This document shows, piece after piece, positions 20,525 through 31,507 of a DNA stretch of 64,000 nt. A program made the position numbers and the translations under genes. The notes beneath the pieces are model-generated. The model was not told the origin of the DNA. It worked only from the letters and a program-made list of their open reading frames with translations, and ran no database searches. This DNA is from Gracilibacillus salinarum (GTDB lineage: Bacteria; Bacillota; Bacilli; Bacillales; Amphibacillaceae). The first letter of the stretch is position 1; each line of letters begins with the position of its first letter. The DNA lies in the NCBI RefSeq assembly GCF_022919575.1, contig NZ_CP095071.1, forward strand, positions 1,488,001-1,552,000. Reading direction: 5' to 3'.

Positions 20525-20803
20525 ATGAATGGGAACATGGACTCTATCTTCAAAGCACTTAGTGATTCAACTCGAAGACTAATATTAGACGAATTATCCG
20601 AACGTAACGAACTGACATTGTATGAACTTACAGCACGTCTTATAATGAAGCACGATCTATCCATTTCGAGACAAGCAATAGCAAAACACCTTGCTGTATT
20701 AGAAGATGCTGGACTCGTTATATCAAAACGACAGGGAAAATATCGAGTCATTATCTTTAACAATGAACCACTTAAAAATTTATTAGATAGGTGGGTGGAT
20801 TAA
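20525..20803 (+). CDS. ArsR-type winged-helix regulator
   Basis: DNA-binding protein of 92 residues (88 if started at the ATG at 20537). A typical ArsR-family opening, IFKALSDSTRRLILDEL, is followed by the recognition helix SRQAIAKHLAVLEDAGLV and the wing KRQGKYRVIIFN. There are no metal-binding Cys pairs, so it resembles the SdpR-like, non-metal ArsR members. The TATAAT box ends only six bases before the first ATG, so the transcript may be leaderless or begin at the second ATG. It probably forms an operon with the glyoxalase-fold gene and represses it. Confidence 0.85.
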   Translation: MNGNMDSIFKALSDSTRRLILDELSERNELTLYELTARLIMKHDLSISRQAIAKHLAVLEDAGLVISKRQGKYRVIIFNNEPLKNLLDRWVD

Positions 20804-20865
20804 GTTACACGAAAGCTGATAATCCTTAAAATTTGATATTATACACTAAAGGAGGCAACTATTAT

Positions 20866-21249
20866 ATGGATATTATTGTTACCAGTATATTCGTAGAGGA
20901 TCAAGACAAAGCACTGAATTTTTATACGGAAACCCTCGGCTTTGTAAAGAAACATGACGTTCCTGCTGGAGGGGCAAGATGGATTACTGTCGTTTCACCA
21001 AATGAACAAAACGGTACAGAGCTCTTACTCGAACCTAATGGACACCCAGCTGCAAAAGAATATCAAGAGAAACTATTCGCAGACGGCATCCCTGTAACGA
21101 TGTTTGGCGTAGAAGCTATTCAAGAGGAGTATGAACGTTTACTAAAAAATGGTGTGACGTTCACAATGAAACCAACAGATATGGGCGATATCACGTTAGC
21201 CGTATTTGACGATACATGTGGCAATCTCATTCAAATCATACAGCAGTAA
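20866..21249 (+). CDS. VOC (glyoxalase/dioxygenase fold) protein
   Basis: Single-domain vicinal-oxygen-chelate protein of 127 residues, with two beta-alpha-beta-beta-beta repeats: VTSIFVEDQDKALNFYTETLGF at the front and VEAIQEEYERLLKNGVTF...DTCGNLIQIIQQ at the back. Such proteins include glyoxalases, bleomycin/fosfomycin resistance proteins and dioxygenases; the substrate cannot be assigned. The start at 20866 has AAAGGAGG at good distance. It lies 62 bases after the ArsR-type gene, suggesting one regulated unit for detoxification of a small molecule (inference). Confidence 0.85.
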   Translation: MDIIVTSIFVEDQDKALNFYTETLGFVKKHDVPAGGARWITVVSPNEQNGTELLLEPNGHPAAKEYQEKLFADGIPVTMFGVEAIQEEYERLLKNGVTFTMKPTDMGDITLAVFDDTCGNLIQIIQQ

Positions 21250-21409
21250 CGCTACGCACTTAGCTTCCTAGATACAAAAGTTCAAAAGTAGCCTAACTTG
21301 GAAAATATCCCGGGGCTTTGCAAGTCACACTCTATATGCCAAATTGCTAACATATAAGAAAATCCAGGAAAGCCCACCCTGTCCTAACCAACAAATAATA
21401 TACAACTAC

Positions 21410-21998
21410 CTATAATATGGATTATGTAAACATAAAATGTATTGCAAAATGGTCATTTTGATATAGATTATCTGCTTAGCAAAGCTCCGGAAATAGGCTC
21501 CGCGTCCTGTGGGCACGGCTTCAGCTAGGCTACTACTTGAATAGCATCTTTGCTTCCTTGTGCCGAGGAAGCCTACTTCAAAGCGATACTAGTAGACACA
21601 GGCACAAATGAAGTGGATCTTCAGCTCGCGCTGAGGCATGAGGAGTCTCCGCCTATTTCCTACGCTTATGGGAAGTGCTACAACGTATGGAACAGCTAAA
21701 AGCAGTGGTTCTAGGCATTACGTTATTCATTCAATTCCTGTTATAAATGAATGCGGTCAATATGCTAGCAATTCCAAAAGTTGTAGAGCCCTCATTCAAG
21801 CGTAGGCCAACCACGTAGACTCCCGCGGGACTGGCAGGTGCTGGAGATCCACTTTGTGAAGCGTTCTTCTTCACAAAGTTAGCTTCAGCCGTGCCCCGCA
21901 GGACGCGAAGTGGTTGGCCAGAGCGGTATGCCAGCACTTGAAACATTTCAAAATCACCGTATTGCTAAGGCCGTTTGTTTACATAATCCATATTATAG
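21410..21998. repeat. Large palindromic repeat, copy E (589 bp)
   Basis: Canonical terminal inverted repeats at both ends. First arm GGAAATAGGC...GCCTATTTCC with the long inner cassette, second arm CCAACCAC...GTGGTTGG with TTTGTGAAG/CTTCACAAA. A good reference copy for the family. Confidence 0.92.
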
Positions 21999-22062
21999 GA
22001 ACTCAACTTCAAACTCTATAAGATTACTGCTGTGACTACACTTATATGCTTTCTTAAGTGAT

Positions 22063-22098
22063 AAAAAAATCAGGTGTTGAAATAAACACCTGATTTTT
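22063..22098 (-). terminator. Terminator of the nucleoside transporter gene
   Basis: AAAAATCAGGTGTT / AACACCTGATTTTT stem with a short loop and T-runs in both directions. Confidence 0.9.
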
Positions 22099-22105
22099 CA
22101 CTATA

Positions 22106-23296
22106 TTATAAGAATAAGCCAGCCATTGTAGCTGATAGTGCGGAACCTAATGTGGCACCTACTAACAGCTTCATACCGAATTTTGATACGGTTGCACCTT
22201 TTTCACTGTCGATCCCCTGAACGGTACCGGCAATAATTCCAATAGAACTGAAGTTAGCAAAGCTAGTTAAAAATACAGTAACGATACCTACTGTTTTTTC
22301 AGAAAGCTCTCCGACAAGCGGCTGTAACTCAAGCATTGCCACGAATTCATTGGTAATAATTTTCGTTCCCATAATACTTCCTGCTTGTAACAATTCACCT
22401 GGTGCAATTCCCATCAGAAATCCTAACGGGTACAGCACATAACCTAATACCTCTTGTAATGTTATTCCTGCAAATACAGCAGCGAATACCCAATTCACTA
22501 ATTCCAGTGCTGCAATAAATGCGATAAGCATTGCTGCTACGATTAAGGCAATTCGGCCACCGTCCAATGCACCATTCCCCATAGCTTCAAACAGACTTTT
22601 TGCTTCCGATACGTCTTGAATATCAACATTATCGTCTTTTTTGTCAATTTTGACCGGTGCAATCATCGAAGCAATGATTAAAGTACTAAACATATTTAAT
22701 GGCACAGCAACTAATACATACTGCGCAGGCAGCATCTGTAAATAAGCACCAATAATAGATGCGGACACAGACCCCATCGCCGACGCACTTACAATATATA
22801 AGCGATTGTTGTTTAAATGATGAAACTGTGATTTAATTGCTAACAATGCTTCTGATTGGCCAAAAAACATACTGTTTACCGCGTTAAATGATTCCACTTT
22901 CGGCAGACCGGTAATTTTGGATAAAGCCCAGCCGAAGTATTTAATAATGAGCGGTAGTATCTTTAAGTAAGTAAGTACAGATAAAAGAGTGGCAAAGAAA
23001 ATAATGATCAGCAGTACATTAAAGAAAAACACGGTAGAATTTTCTTCAATTGAAATACCACCCACTACAAAGTTAACACCTTCCATCCCAAATTCGATTA
23101 GTTTATTAAACACATCCGAAATAAAGTTAATAATTGCCTCACCGATCGGTGTTTTAAACATAAACCAAGTTGTAACTAATTGTGCCAACAGCATGATGCC
23201 GATGCCTTTAAAATTAATATCTTTACGATTATTCGACATAGCAAATGCGATAGCCAGTACAAGTGCAATAGCAATTAGTCCCAGTACAATCCCCAC
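22106..23296 (-). CDS. nupC: NupC family concentrative nucleoside transporter
   Basis: Inner-membrane Na+- or H+-nucleoside symporter of the CNT family, 396 residues, with about eight to ten membrane segments. Characteristic sequences are GLPKVESFNAVNSMFFGQSE, SASAMGSVSASIIGAYL, GALDGGRIALIVAAMLIAF and TKIITNEFVAML. The start is GTG at 23296 with GGGAGG seven bases before it. The gene stands alone and no purine or pyrimidine genes are next to it. NupC versus NupG/YutK specificity is not decided. Confidence 0.9.
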   Translation of the reverse strand: MGIVLGLIAIALVLAIAFAMSNNRKDINFKGIGIMLLAQLVTTWFMFKTPIGEAIINFISDVFNKLIEFGMEGVNFVVGGISIEENSTVFFFNVLLIIIFFATLLSVLTYLKILPLIIKYFGWALSKITGLPKVESFNAVNSMFFGQSEALLAIKSQFHHLNNNRLYIVSASAMGSVSASIIGAYLQMLPAQYVLVAVPLNMFSTLIIASMIAPVKIDKKDDNVDIQDVSEAKSLFEAMGNGALDGGRIALIVAAMLIAFIAALELVNWVFAAVFAGITLQEVLGYVLYPLGFLMGIAPGELLQAGSIMGTKIITNEFVAMLELQPLVGELSEKTVGIVTVFLTSFANFSSIGIIAGTVQGIDSEKGATVSKFGMKLLVGATLGSALSATMAGLFL

Positions 23297-23442
23297 ACCA
23301 TTTCCTCCCTTATGTTTGTCTTATTATGTTTACATTACCCTTAAGAATAAATATTAATCTAATATTTCCTATTGATAATGAATAATTAACCCATCAGTGA
23401 TAGTACTATAAATCATGTAGTTGTTGCAACTGTTTTTAGGAA

Positions 23443-23931
23443 TTATAAGGCATCAAAAGATTGGGCTACTTTAACTAACTGCTCCTTAGAAATATTAGAT
23501 TCACTTGGCCGGTAAATAATTTGGTACGTAATATCATCTTTTTCCCATTTTAACGTTTTGGAATAAGAGTGATCCTGATAATAACCCTCTAATGAATCAT
23601 TCAGTGCAACGGATTCAAAATCAGCTTCCGCCTCTTTCAACTCACCATTTATCAGTTGTATGGTAAAGATATCATTAGCGTTCGTAAAAATTGTGATATC
23701 AAAAGCTTGGTTATTCAGATCTTTAAAATAGAAACTGTCGGTAACAAGTATATCGGCTACTATCGGCACAAAAGAAGGTAATTCGGGATTAAAATTCAAC
23801 GATTGAACAGCTTGTTCCACTTTGTCTTTCTCATATGTATAGTATCCTTCAGGTACCGCTGATTGGGCATTACAGCCAATTAGCAGAAAAAAAGTCATCA
23901 TTGCTGTCATTGTGTATAGCCAATATTTCAT
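23443..23931 (-). CDS. Lipoprotein of unknown function
   Basis: Protein of 162 residues with a lipoprotein signal (TFFLLIGC, Cys near residue 20) and AAGQ-free mature part rich in beta-strand. The end, TYQIIYRPSESNISKEQLVKVAQSF, resembles the C-terminal piece of DUF4367/LolA-like extracellular domains. I do not recognise a specific family. GGAGG precedes the ATG. It is a single gene, without an obvious terminator hairpin. Confidence 0.7.
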   Translation of the reverse strand: MKYWLYTMTAMMTFFLLIGCNAQSAVPEGYYTYEKDKVEQAVQSLNFNPELPSFVPIVADILVTDSFYFKDLNNQAFDITIFTNANDIFTIQLINGELKEAEADFESVALNDSLEGYYQDHSYSKTLKWEKDDITYQIIYRPSESNISKEQLVKVAQSFDAL

Positions 23932-24258
23932 ACTTGTCTTCCTCCATAATTAGGTTTCTTGTTATATATTAGACGATAGCTCTCGACAAAAAGTTTCAGT
24001 CATTTCCTTCTTTTTACATAATATGTGTTCTTTCCGCTTTGATTATAACATCTATTTCTGATTAATTGGGCTTACATTCTTAAATCATCTAATTTTTTTA
24101 GCATCTTGCTATTAATATGTCTTATGACGTTTGAAATAATACAGTTCATAAAATAAATACTGCTATAATTTCAATTTCCCTCCATGACAGTTGTTACGTA
24201 TAAGAAAAACCGGGCATAAACCACCCGGTCCTAATTGACTTAATTAATAAACAACTTC
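23932..24258. other. Intergenic region with repeat flank
   Basis: No gene seen. Bases 24190-24258 are the outer left flank of repeat copy F: AAGAAAAACCGGGCATAAA then CACCCGGTCCTAATTG, a minus-strand terminator-like hairpin. Confidence 0.5.
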
Positions 24259-24840
24259 CTATAATATGGATTATGTTAACAAAGGCTGTATTTCAAGATG
24301 GTCATTTTGATATATATTATCAGCTTAGCAAAGCTCCGGAAATAGGCTCCGCGTCCTGTGGGCACGGCTTCAGCTAGGCTACTACTCGAACAGCATCTTT
24401 GCTGCCTTGTGCCGAGGAAGCTTACTTCGAAGCGATACCTGCAGACACAGGCACAGACCAAGTGGATCTTCAGATCGCGCTGATTCCACGGGAGTCTCCG
24501 CATATTTCCTACGCTTGAGGGAAGTGTAATAACTTATGTAACAGCAAAAAGCAGTGGTTCTTTGCATTTTTCAATAGCTAATATATATGCAGGAAATCAA
24601 TATGCTAGCTCTGACAAAAATTGTAGAGTCCCAATCCGAGCGGAGGCCAACCACGTAGACTCTCGCGGGATTATGCAGGTGCTGAAGATCCACTTTGTGA
24701 AGTGCCTTTCTTCACAAAGTTAGCTTCAGCCGTGCCCCGCAGGACGCGGAGTGGTTGGCCGAAGCGGTATCCCAGCACATTATATAGCTCAATATAGCTG
24801 CGTGGCTAGCGATGGCTAGTATACATAATCCATATTATAA
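24259..24840. repeat. Large palindromic repeat, copy F (582 bp)
   Basis: Ends CTATAATATGGATTATG and ACATAATCCATATTATAA. Arm order as in copies D, E and J, with the long inner cassette in the first arm and the short hairpin in the second. Confidence 0.9.
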
Positions 24841-24921
24841 GAACCAATTTTATTTTAGACCTTTATTTACTTCCGTTATTCATCTTCATGACAATGATTA
24901 TATACTTTTTCGTCTTATCAC

Positions 24922-24957
24922 AAAAAAACGTCGATGCTATTTAGCATCGACGTTTTC
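24922..24957 (-). terminator. Terminator overlapping the yhbH stop codon
   Basis: AAAACGTCGATGCTA / AGCATCGACGTTTT stem. The TAG stop codon lies at the loop. Confidence 0.9.
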
Positions 24958-26094
24958 TTTATGGAAGAAATGTTTCATTGCGTAGAATACATCTTCTTTG
25001 CTACGCAGAACATATTGTTTGAACCGCGGGTGATCGACATCTTTAAATGCTTGCATAAGTGTTGAATAACGATTATATTGATTAACCTCTCCATAGCAGA
25101 ACATACTCGAATCTTCTAATAATGCTTGCACAGCCTCTATCGATCTTCTATTATCAGAAGTTAGATTATCACCATCTGAAAAGTGAAATGGATATATATT
25201 ATATCGACTAGCAGGATATTTTTTCTCTATCAAATCTAATGCCTTACGATAAGCAGAAGAACAAATTGTTCCGCCACTTTCCCCTTTTGTAAAAAATGAT
25301 TCTTCATCGACAACTTTCGCCTCGGTGTGATGAGCAATAAACTCTACATCCACTGTTTCATATTTTTGTCGTAAAAATCGGACCATCCAGAAATAAAAAC
25401 TGCGTGCTACATACTTCTCGAACTGACCCATGGAACCACTCGTATCCATCATCGCAAGCACAACTGCTTTTGACTCCGGTTTTTCGATGTTATCCCATGT
25501 TTTAAAACGTAAATCATCTGGAAAAATCGGATTAAAAGAAGGTTTTCCTTCTAATGCATTTCTTCTGTAGGACGCGAGCATTGTTCTTTTTTTATCAATG
25601 TTTCCAATGAGACCTTTTTTACGAATATCACGAAATTCAACATCTGTAATCGTAATATTATCCTGTTCTTTCTCCATCAAATTGGGTAATGCCAATTGTG
25701 AAAAAAATGTCTCTTCTACTGTCTCAAAGTCTACTTCCGCTTCATAATAGTCAGTTCCAGGCTGATCTCCTGCTTTCTCACCTTTTTGTCCCTTTTGCTG
25801 TTGTTGTTGTGGGTCTTGTGCAACGACATCTCCTACTTCGCTTTCTCCGTCTCCTTGCCCGACATGTTTATTTTTGGACTGACTATAACGAATCTTATAT
25901 TCGTCAAGGGATCGAATCGGGATTCTGATAATTTCTTTTCCTCGAGACATAATGATGTTTTCTTCACTCACAATATCTGGCAGCTTCTTTTTGATAACTT
26001 CTTTTATTTTGTCTTGATGTCGTTTCTGGTCATCAAACCCTTTTCGATGGAGGGACCAATCTTCCTCAGCAATTACAAAGTTTACATCAGCCAT
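24937..26094 (-). CDS. yhbH: YhbH sporulation-associated protein (DUF444)
   Basis: Cytoplasmic protein of 385 residues. A conserved N-terminus ([20 protein letters not shown]) precedes a Gln/Gly-rich linker near residue 90 and a C-terminal von Willebrand-A-like half with a MIDAS-type motif, [13 protein letters not shown], near 218. In many spore formers yhbH is linked functionally or physically to prkA and spoVR; here prkA is about 8.6 kb away, with odhAB and panF between. AGGAGGGG precedes the ATG. The biochemical role is unknown. Confidence 0.9.
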   Translation of the reverse strand: MADVNFVIAEEDWSLHRKGFDDQKRHQDKIKEVIKKKLPDIVSEENIIMSRGKEIIRIPIRSLDEYKIRYSQSKNKHVGQGDGESEVGDVVAQDPQQQQQKGQKGEKAGDQPGTDYYEAEVDFETVEETFFSQLALPNLMEKEQDNITITDVEFRDIRKKGLIGNIDKKRTMLASYRRNALEGKPSFNPIFPDDLRFKTWDNIEKPESKAVVLAMMDTSGSMGQFEKYVARSFYFWMVRFLRQKYETVDVEFIAHHTEAKVVDEESFFTKGESGGTICSSAYRKALDLIEKKYPASRYNIYPFHFSDGDNLTSDNRRSIEAVQALLEDSSMFCYGEVNQYNRYSTLMQAFKDVDHPRFKQYVLRSKEDVFYAMKHFFHKENVDAK

Positions 26095-26453
26095 TAAATC
26101 CCCTCCTCGCTTGTATTATTTTATTGTATGCAAGCAATAGGAGAATGATTAAGTATTTTTGTCAGAAATTTTTAATAATATTTACATAAGCATTGGTATA
26201 ATTAAGCGTATTGCGCGCTACAGAGCAGTATTCTCTCTAAATTGTAGTGTGAGAATATTTTTGTTAGATACTAGGCACTGTTGATTCATTGATAGATTAA
26301 CTACCAAACCACTTGCAATCTATGTACTTCTTACACTTTTACAACTGGATCATAGGCTGTATTGCATAAACCGTATTATCAGTTGTTTTAAATTAATTCA
26401 CACTTATTAATTAATCCATCCGGTCCTAACTAACATAAATAATATACAACTAC
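26095..26453. other. Intergenic region upstream of yhbH
   Basis: No gene seen. Contains the yhbH promoter region and, near 26415-26453, the CCGGTCCTAACT-type outer flank of the next repeat. Confidence 0.5.
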
Positions 26454-27032
26454 CTATAATATGGATTATGTAAACTAGCCATTCCTTGCCAAGTATCCAT
26501 ATTGAGATATTTAATGTGCTGGGATGCCGCTTCGGCCAACCACTCCGCGTCCTGCGGGGCACGGCTGAAGCTAACTTTGTGAAGAAAGGCACTTCACAAA
26601 GTGGATCTTCAGCGCCTGCCTGTCCCGCGGGAGTCTCCGTGGTTGGCCTACGCTAGAATTGGGACTCTACAATTTTTGGTAGAGCTAGCATATTGATCGT
26701 ATACATATATAATAGTTATTGAAAAATGCCTAGAAACACTGCTTTTTGCTTTTCCATGCGTTGTAGTACTTCCCTTAAGCGTAGGAAATAGGCGGAGACT
26801 CCTCATGCCTCAGCGCGAGCTAAAGATCCACTTCATTTGTGCCTGCGTCTGAAAGTATCGCTTCGAAGTGAGCTTCCTCGGCACAAGGCACCATGGAAGT
26901 AATTCAAGTAATAGCCTAGCTGAAGCCGTGCCCACAGGACGCGGAGCATATTTCCGGAGCTTTGCTAAGCAGATTAAATATATCAAAATGACCATTCTGC
27001 AATACAGTCTTTGTTTACATAATCCATATTAG
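26454..27032. repeat. Large palindromic repeat, copy G (579 bp)
   Basis: Opposite orientation to copies D, E, F and J: the CCAACCAC arm with TTTGTGAAG/CTTCACAAA comes first and the GGAAATAGGC arm with the long cassette second. The terminal repeats are intact, apart from one change at the right end. Confidence 0.9.
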
Positions 27033-27085
27033 GGAACTAAGTTCATGTTCAACATATTACTGCTGTGACTGCACTTTTACACTAT

Positions 27086-27120
27086 AAAAATAGCACTTAC
27101 CTGTTAAACAGGTAAGTGCT
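27086..27120 (-). terminator. Terminator of odhAB
   Basis: AGCACTTACCTGTT / AACAGGTAAGTGCT, a perfect 14-bp stem followed by ATTTTTA on the minus strand. Confidence 0.92.
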
Positions 27121-27125
27121 TGGTA

Positions 27126-28400
27126 TTAACCTTCTAGCAATAAATCATATGGATCTTCTAGTAATTGTTTCACGCGTACAAGGAATTGTACTGCCTCTTT
27201 ACCATCTACGATTCTGTGGTCGTAAGATAGCGCGATATACATCATCGGACGAACTTCGATGGAATCGTCAGGCATTACCATTGGGCGTTTTTGGATGCTA
27301 TGCATTCCAAGGATACCAACCTGTGGTGCATTTAGAATTGGAGTCGATAATAACGATCCAAAAATACCACCATTAGTGATTGTAAAAGAACCACCTTGTA
27401 GATCACTAATTTGTAATTCTTTATTTTTCGCTTTTGTTCCGAGATCAGCAATTTGTGATTCGATACCAGCGAAATCTAAACGGTCGGCATCTCTAACAAC
27501 TGGTACAACAAGTCCATCATCAGTAGAAACCGCAATACCGATGTCATAGAATTTCTTCTTCACAATTTCATTTTCTTGAATTTCAGCATTTAAGTATGGA
27601 AATTCTCTTAATGCACTGACAACAGCTTTCGTAAAGAATGACATGAAGCCTAGTTTAATGCCGTGTTTTTCTTGAAATTTATTCTTACGTTCGCCACGAA
27701 GTTTCATAACAGCTGTCATGTCTACTTCATTAAAGGTTGTCAGCATTGCCGCATTATGTTGTGCATCGACTAGACGATTAGCAATCGTTTGACGACGACG
27801 AGTCATTTTTTCTCGTTCTACTGGCTTATCAAACTCTTGTTTTTGATTAGAATTGGAAGCGGCTGGTTTTTTATCAGCATTTTTCTTGCTATCTTTTGCT
27901 TTCGCTGCTTTTTCCACATCTTCAGGGCGAATACGGCCAAGTGGATCAGCAGCTCTAATTTCCTGCAGATCAATACCTAATTCTCTGGCACGTTTTCTTG
28001 CAGCAGGAGATGCTACAACCTCACCTTTTTTACTTTCTTTTCCTGAATCAGACGCAGGTTGTTTCTTTTCTTGCTTCGGTGCTTCCTGCTTTTCTTCCTG
28101 CTTTGGTTCTTCCTTAGCAGGCTCTTCTTCTTTCGGAGCGTCCTCAGATTTACCAGATGCATCTCCGCTTTCATCGATTTTGGCGATGACTTCTCCTACT
28201 TCTACATCGTCGCCTTCTTCTCTTACAAATTCAGCAATAACACCTGAAAAGTCTGCGTTTACTTCCACATTTACTTTATCTGTTTCCAACTCACAGATCG
28301 GGTCACCTTTTTCAACGGAATCACCCTCACTGACAAGCCATTCTGCGATCGTACCTTCTGTAATGGATTCTGCTAATTCTGGGACCTTAACTTCTTTCAT
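27126..28400 (-). CDS. odhB: 2-oxoglutarate dehydrogenase E2, dihydrolipoyl succinyltransferase
   Basis: E2 core enzyme of the TCA-cycle 2-oxoglutarate dehydrogenase complex, 424 residues. Residues 1-75 form the lipoyl domain with the lipoylated Lys in [13 protein letters not shown] Glu/Lys/Pro-rich linker runs to about 125, then the peripheral subunit-binding domain [18 protein letters not shown]. The catalytic domain ends with [18 protein letters not shown], containing the His-x3-Asp-Gly active site. GGAGGAG precedes the ATG, and the gene overlaps the end of odhA by 14 bases. E3 is not in the window. Confidence 0.95.
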   Translation of the reverse strand: MKEVKVPELAESITEGTIAEWLVSEGDSVEKGDPICELETDKVNVEVNADFSGVIAEFVREEGDDVEVGEVIAKIDESGDASGKSEDAPKEEEPAKEEPKQEEKQEAPKQEKKQPASDSGKESKKGEVVASPAARKRARELGIDLQEIRAADPLGRIRPEDVEKAAKAKDSKKNADKKPAASNSNQKQEFDKPVEREKMTRRRQTIANRLVDAQHNAAMLTTFNEVDMTAVMKLRGERKNKFQEKHGIKLGFMSFFTKAVVSALREFPYLNAEIQENEIVKKKFYDIGIAVSTDDGLVVPVVRDADRLDFAGIESQIADLGTKAKNKELQISDLQGGSFTITNGGIFGSLLSTPILNAPQVGILGMHSIQKRPMVMPDDSIEVRPMMYIALSYDHRIVDGKEAVQFLVRVKQLLEDPYDLLLEG

Positions 28401-31257
28401 TGGTTTCTCCTCCTTCAGATAGCTCTAATGCTCTTTTAATGATGCGTCTTTGTTCTGTTTTATGAATATGTGGATCACCAACTGATGGCGAAGAACGCTC
28501 ACAGCGCCCAACATAGTGCAATGCAAGTTCTGTATCTTCCACCATTCGGAAAAGAAGCTCTTTGACGAAATTAAATGCACCCATGTTTCTTGGTTCTTCC
28601 TGTACCCACACAATTTCTTGAAGGTTCGGACAACCATCGATCACTTCCTGAATTTTCTTTTCAGGGAACGGATAGATTTGTTCGAGACGAATGACGTGAA
28701 TATCCTGATATTGATCCTGATTTGAACTCATTTTCTCTTCAATATCAACCATCACTTTACCTGTACCGATTAAAAGTCGCTTTGCTTTTTTCGATGTTAA
28801 TTCTAAACCAGGCTGTGGAATCATTGGTTCGAATTTTCCGTTCGTAAATTCTTCGATCTTCGATACTACACGGGGACTGCGCAGTAAGCTTTTCGGCGTT
28901 AAGACTACTAACGGTCTTGCAGCTTCACTATCCACTAATGCTGCCTGACGTCTTAACAGATGGAAGAACTGAGCACTGGTTGTGACGTTGGCAACAATCC
29001 AGTTATTTTCTGCTGCCATTGTTAAGAACCTTTCCGCTCTTGCGCTGGAATGCTCGGGTCCTTGCCCTTCATAACCGTGCGGCAACAACATCACCATGTT
29101 CGAACGTTCATCCCATTTCGCACGTCCTGCTGCAATAAACTGATCAAAAATGACTTGACCTGCATTGGCAAAGTCACCAAATTGCGCTTCCCAAATAACA
29201 AGCGTTTTCGGTGCTTTTACACTATATCCATATTCAAAGCCTAATACTGCCGCCTCTGATAAAGGACTGTTATGAATATCAAACGTAGCCTTCGCTTCAT
29301 CAAGCCCATGCATTGGACAATACGTATCACTGCTGTCTACGTCGTGTAACATAAGGTGACGGTGAGCAAATGTACCACGTTCAGAATCCTGTCCCGTCAT
29401 ACGGATCGGGATTCCATCCTGTAAAATCGATGCATAAGCTAAAGCCTCTCCTACAGCCCAATCTGCTTTGGCTTCTTTCTCAAACGTATTATGACGCTTT
29501 GATAGGATTTTTTCGAGCTTCTTAAAGGATTGAAAACCGTCTGGCCTTTTCAAAAGACCTTTATTCAAAGATAATAGTAAATCCTTTGGTACGGCTGTCT
29601 CAATGTCACTCAAACCTTGACGCAATGCTTGCGGTACCGGCATTGCTTCCGGATTTTCATTGACACTTTCCGTCATATCATCATAAATACCCTGCAATTT
29701 ATTGAAAACAGCTTCTTGCATTTCTTCAAAAGTTTGTTTCGTGACGATATTTTGTTCTTGTAAACGATTGGCATAAACCGATGCACAAGTAGGATGCTTA
29801 TCAATTGATTTGTATAACTTCGGCTGTGTCGCACGTGGTTCATCCATTTCATTATGACCGTATCGGCGATAACCAACCAAATCAATTAATACATCCTTTC
29901 TGAATTTTTTACGGTAATCATACGCTAGCATAGCTGCAGAAATACACGCTTCCGGGTCATCTGCATTCACGTGAATAATTGGCACTTCAAAGCCTTTCGC
30001 TAAATCACTGGCATATCTGGTAGAACGACCTTGACGCTGACCTGTCGTAAACCCTACCAGGTTATTTGCGATAATATGAAGTGTTCCACCTGTGCTGTAA
30101 CCAGCTAGCGAACTAAGGTTAAAGGTTTCTGCCACTACACCTTCGCCAATAAATGCAGCATCTCCGTGTATCAATATACTAAATGCTTTATCGACGTTCT
30201 GTTCAGGTTTTCCTTTTTCGAAACGAAAATCTTGCGCTGCTCTTGTAAAACCTTCCACAACCGGGTTAACAAACTCCAAGTGGGAAGGGTTATGTGCTAA
30301 TGTTATTTTAGTTGGAGATGGCTTCTCTTCACCGACATCGCGTTTTGCACCAAAATGATATTTAACATCACCCGTCCAACCATATGTAATGGCTCTGGAT
30401 CCTGGTGAAGATGGTACTAATTCCTTATCTGCTGATGGATGAAACTCTGAGAATAATTTGTCGTATGGTTTACCCAGAATAGAAGTTAATACACTTAATC
30501 TTCCTCTGTGCGCCATTCCCATTAAAATCTCTTCTGTTTCATCATAAAAGGAATTCTGTACGATGCGGTCTAAAATTGGCACCATCATTTCCAAACCTTC
30601 AATTGAAAAACGTTTCTGTGCAACAAATGTCTTGGCTAAGAAATTCTCAAAGCCTTCAACATCGACAATTTTCCCTAATAATTGTTTCTTTTCTTCATCT
30701 GAGAACGGAAAACGATATTTACCTGACTCAATATTTTCTTGGAACCATAAACGTTCAAGATCATTATTCACATGATCATATTCAAACGAAATCGTTCCTG
30801 CATATTGATTCGTTAAATGTTCGACTACATCTTGAGCCGTCGTAATTCCTTGGATATTCTGATCCCATACCCAATCTGCCGGAATCGCTTCCAAAACGTC
30901 TTTACTAAGATTGTAATGTTTCGGGTCGACCAGCGAACTATCCGTATGGATACCAGAGCCTACGGGATAGATTTCTGCCTTCAAATGTCCATAACGACGA
31001 ATGGCCTCAACAAGTTTGATTGCTGAGGTTAAATGTTTGGCACTTATTTCAGACGATAAGCTCTTTCCACTTGCTACCTCTGCTTGTTGACCTTCTGTAA
31101 TTTCGGTTGGTGCGCCGTATTCATCGAACATTTCTTTCAAGGATGGATCAACTGAGTCTTTGTTTTCCAAATAAAGCTCATACTGTTCTTGTACGTAACC
31201 CATGTTTGGGCCGTAAAACTTTTTCCAGAATCTCTCACTGGATTCCTGCTGTGTCAC
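28387..31257 (-). CDS. odhA: 2-oxoglutarate dehydrogenase E1
   Basis: Thiamine-diphosphate E1 component of 956 residues that decarboxylates 2-oxoglutarate and passes the succinyl group to OdhB. The N-terminus [21 protein letters not shown], the [18 protein letters not shown] block near 245, the ThDP-binding [20 protein letters not shown] near 360 and the C-terminal [16 protein letters not shown] are all present, giving the full Bacillus length. The start is GTG at 31257 with GGGGG eight bases before. It is the first gene of a two-gene operon. Confidence 0.96.
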   Translation of the reverse strand: MTQQESSERFWKKFYGPNMGYVQEQYELYLENKDSVDPSLKEMFDEYGAPTEITEGQQAEVASGKSLSSEISAKHLTSAIKLVEAIRRYGHLKAEIYPVGSGIHTDSSLVDPKHYNLSKDVLEAIPADWVWDQNIQGITTAQDVVEHLTNQYAGTISFEYDHVNNDLERLWFQENIESGKYRFPFSDEEKKQLLGKIVDVEGFENFLAKTFVAQKRFSIEGLEMMVPILDRIVQNSFYDETEEILMGMAHRGRLSVLTSILGKPYDKLFSEFHPSADKELVPSSPGSRAITYGWTGDVKYHFGAKRDVGEEKPSPTKITLAHNPSHLEFVNPVVEGFTRAAQDFRFEKGKPEQNVDKAFSILIHGDAAFIGEGVVAETFNLSSLAGYSTGGTLHIIANNLVGFTTGQRQGRSTRYASDLAKGFEVPIIHVNADDPEACISAAMLAYDYRKKFRKDVLIDLVGYRRYGHNEMDEPRATQPKLYKSIDKHPTCASVYANRLQEQNIVTKQTFEEMQEAVFNKLQGIYDDMTESVNENPEAMPVPQALRQGLSDIETAVPKDLLLSLNKGLLKRPDGFQSFKKLEKILSKRHNTFEKEAKADWAVGEALAYASILQDGIPIRMTGQDSERGTFAHRHLMLHDVDSSDTYCPMHGLDEAKATFDIHNSPLSEAAVLGFEYGYSVKAPKTLVIWEAQFGDFANAGQVIFDQFIAAGRAKWDERSNMVMLLPHGYEGQGPEHSSARAERFLTMAAENNWIVANVTTSAQFFHLLRRQAALVDSEAARPLVVLTPKSLLRSPRVVSKIEEFTNGKFEPMIPQPGLELTSKKAKRLLIGTGKVMVDIEEKMSSNQDQYQDIHVIRLEQIYPFPEKKIQEVIDGCPNLQEIVWVQEEPRNMGAFNFVKELLFRMVEDTELALHYVGRCERSSPSVGDPHIHKTEQRRIIKRALELSEGGETNERS

Positions 31258-31317
31258 GTCTTATACCCCCATTAGAAGTCACTTTCTCCTACTTAACTTA
31301 ACTCCCATCCAAATCTT

Positions 31318-31336
31318 GTAATGATTAAATCATTAC
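31318..31336. promoter_or_regulatory. 19-bp palindrome upstream of odhA
   Basis: GTAATGATTAAATCATTAC, a perfect 9-1-9 dyad 61 bases upstream of the odhA start. Operator-like; the regulator is unknown. Confidence 0.45.
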
Positions 31337-31507
31337 ACCAATAAATATAACCTATTTTAGGTAGGGAAACAACATATAAGTCCGGATAAATTCAATTCTT
31401 TTTGGAAAAGTTTATCATTCTACCATAATTGCATGAAATAAGCGTGATTTTGCGTTAAATAATACAATCCGGTCGTTTAAAAGAATCAAATTATCCAGAC
31501 AGTATAG

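Noticed and set aside
27853..28422. 189-codon Ser/Phe-rich plus-strand ORF
   Set aside because: Antisense to the repetitive linker of OdhB; codon-bias artefact.
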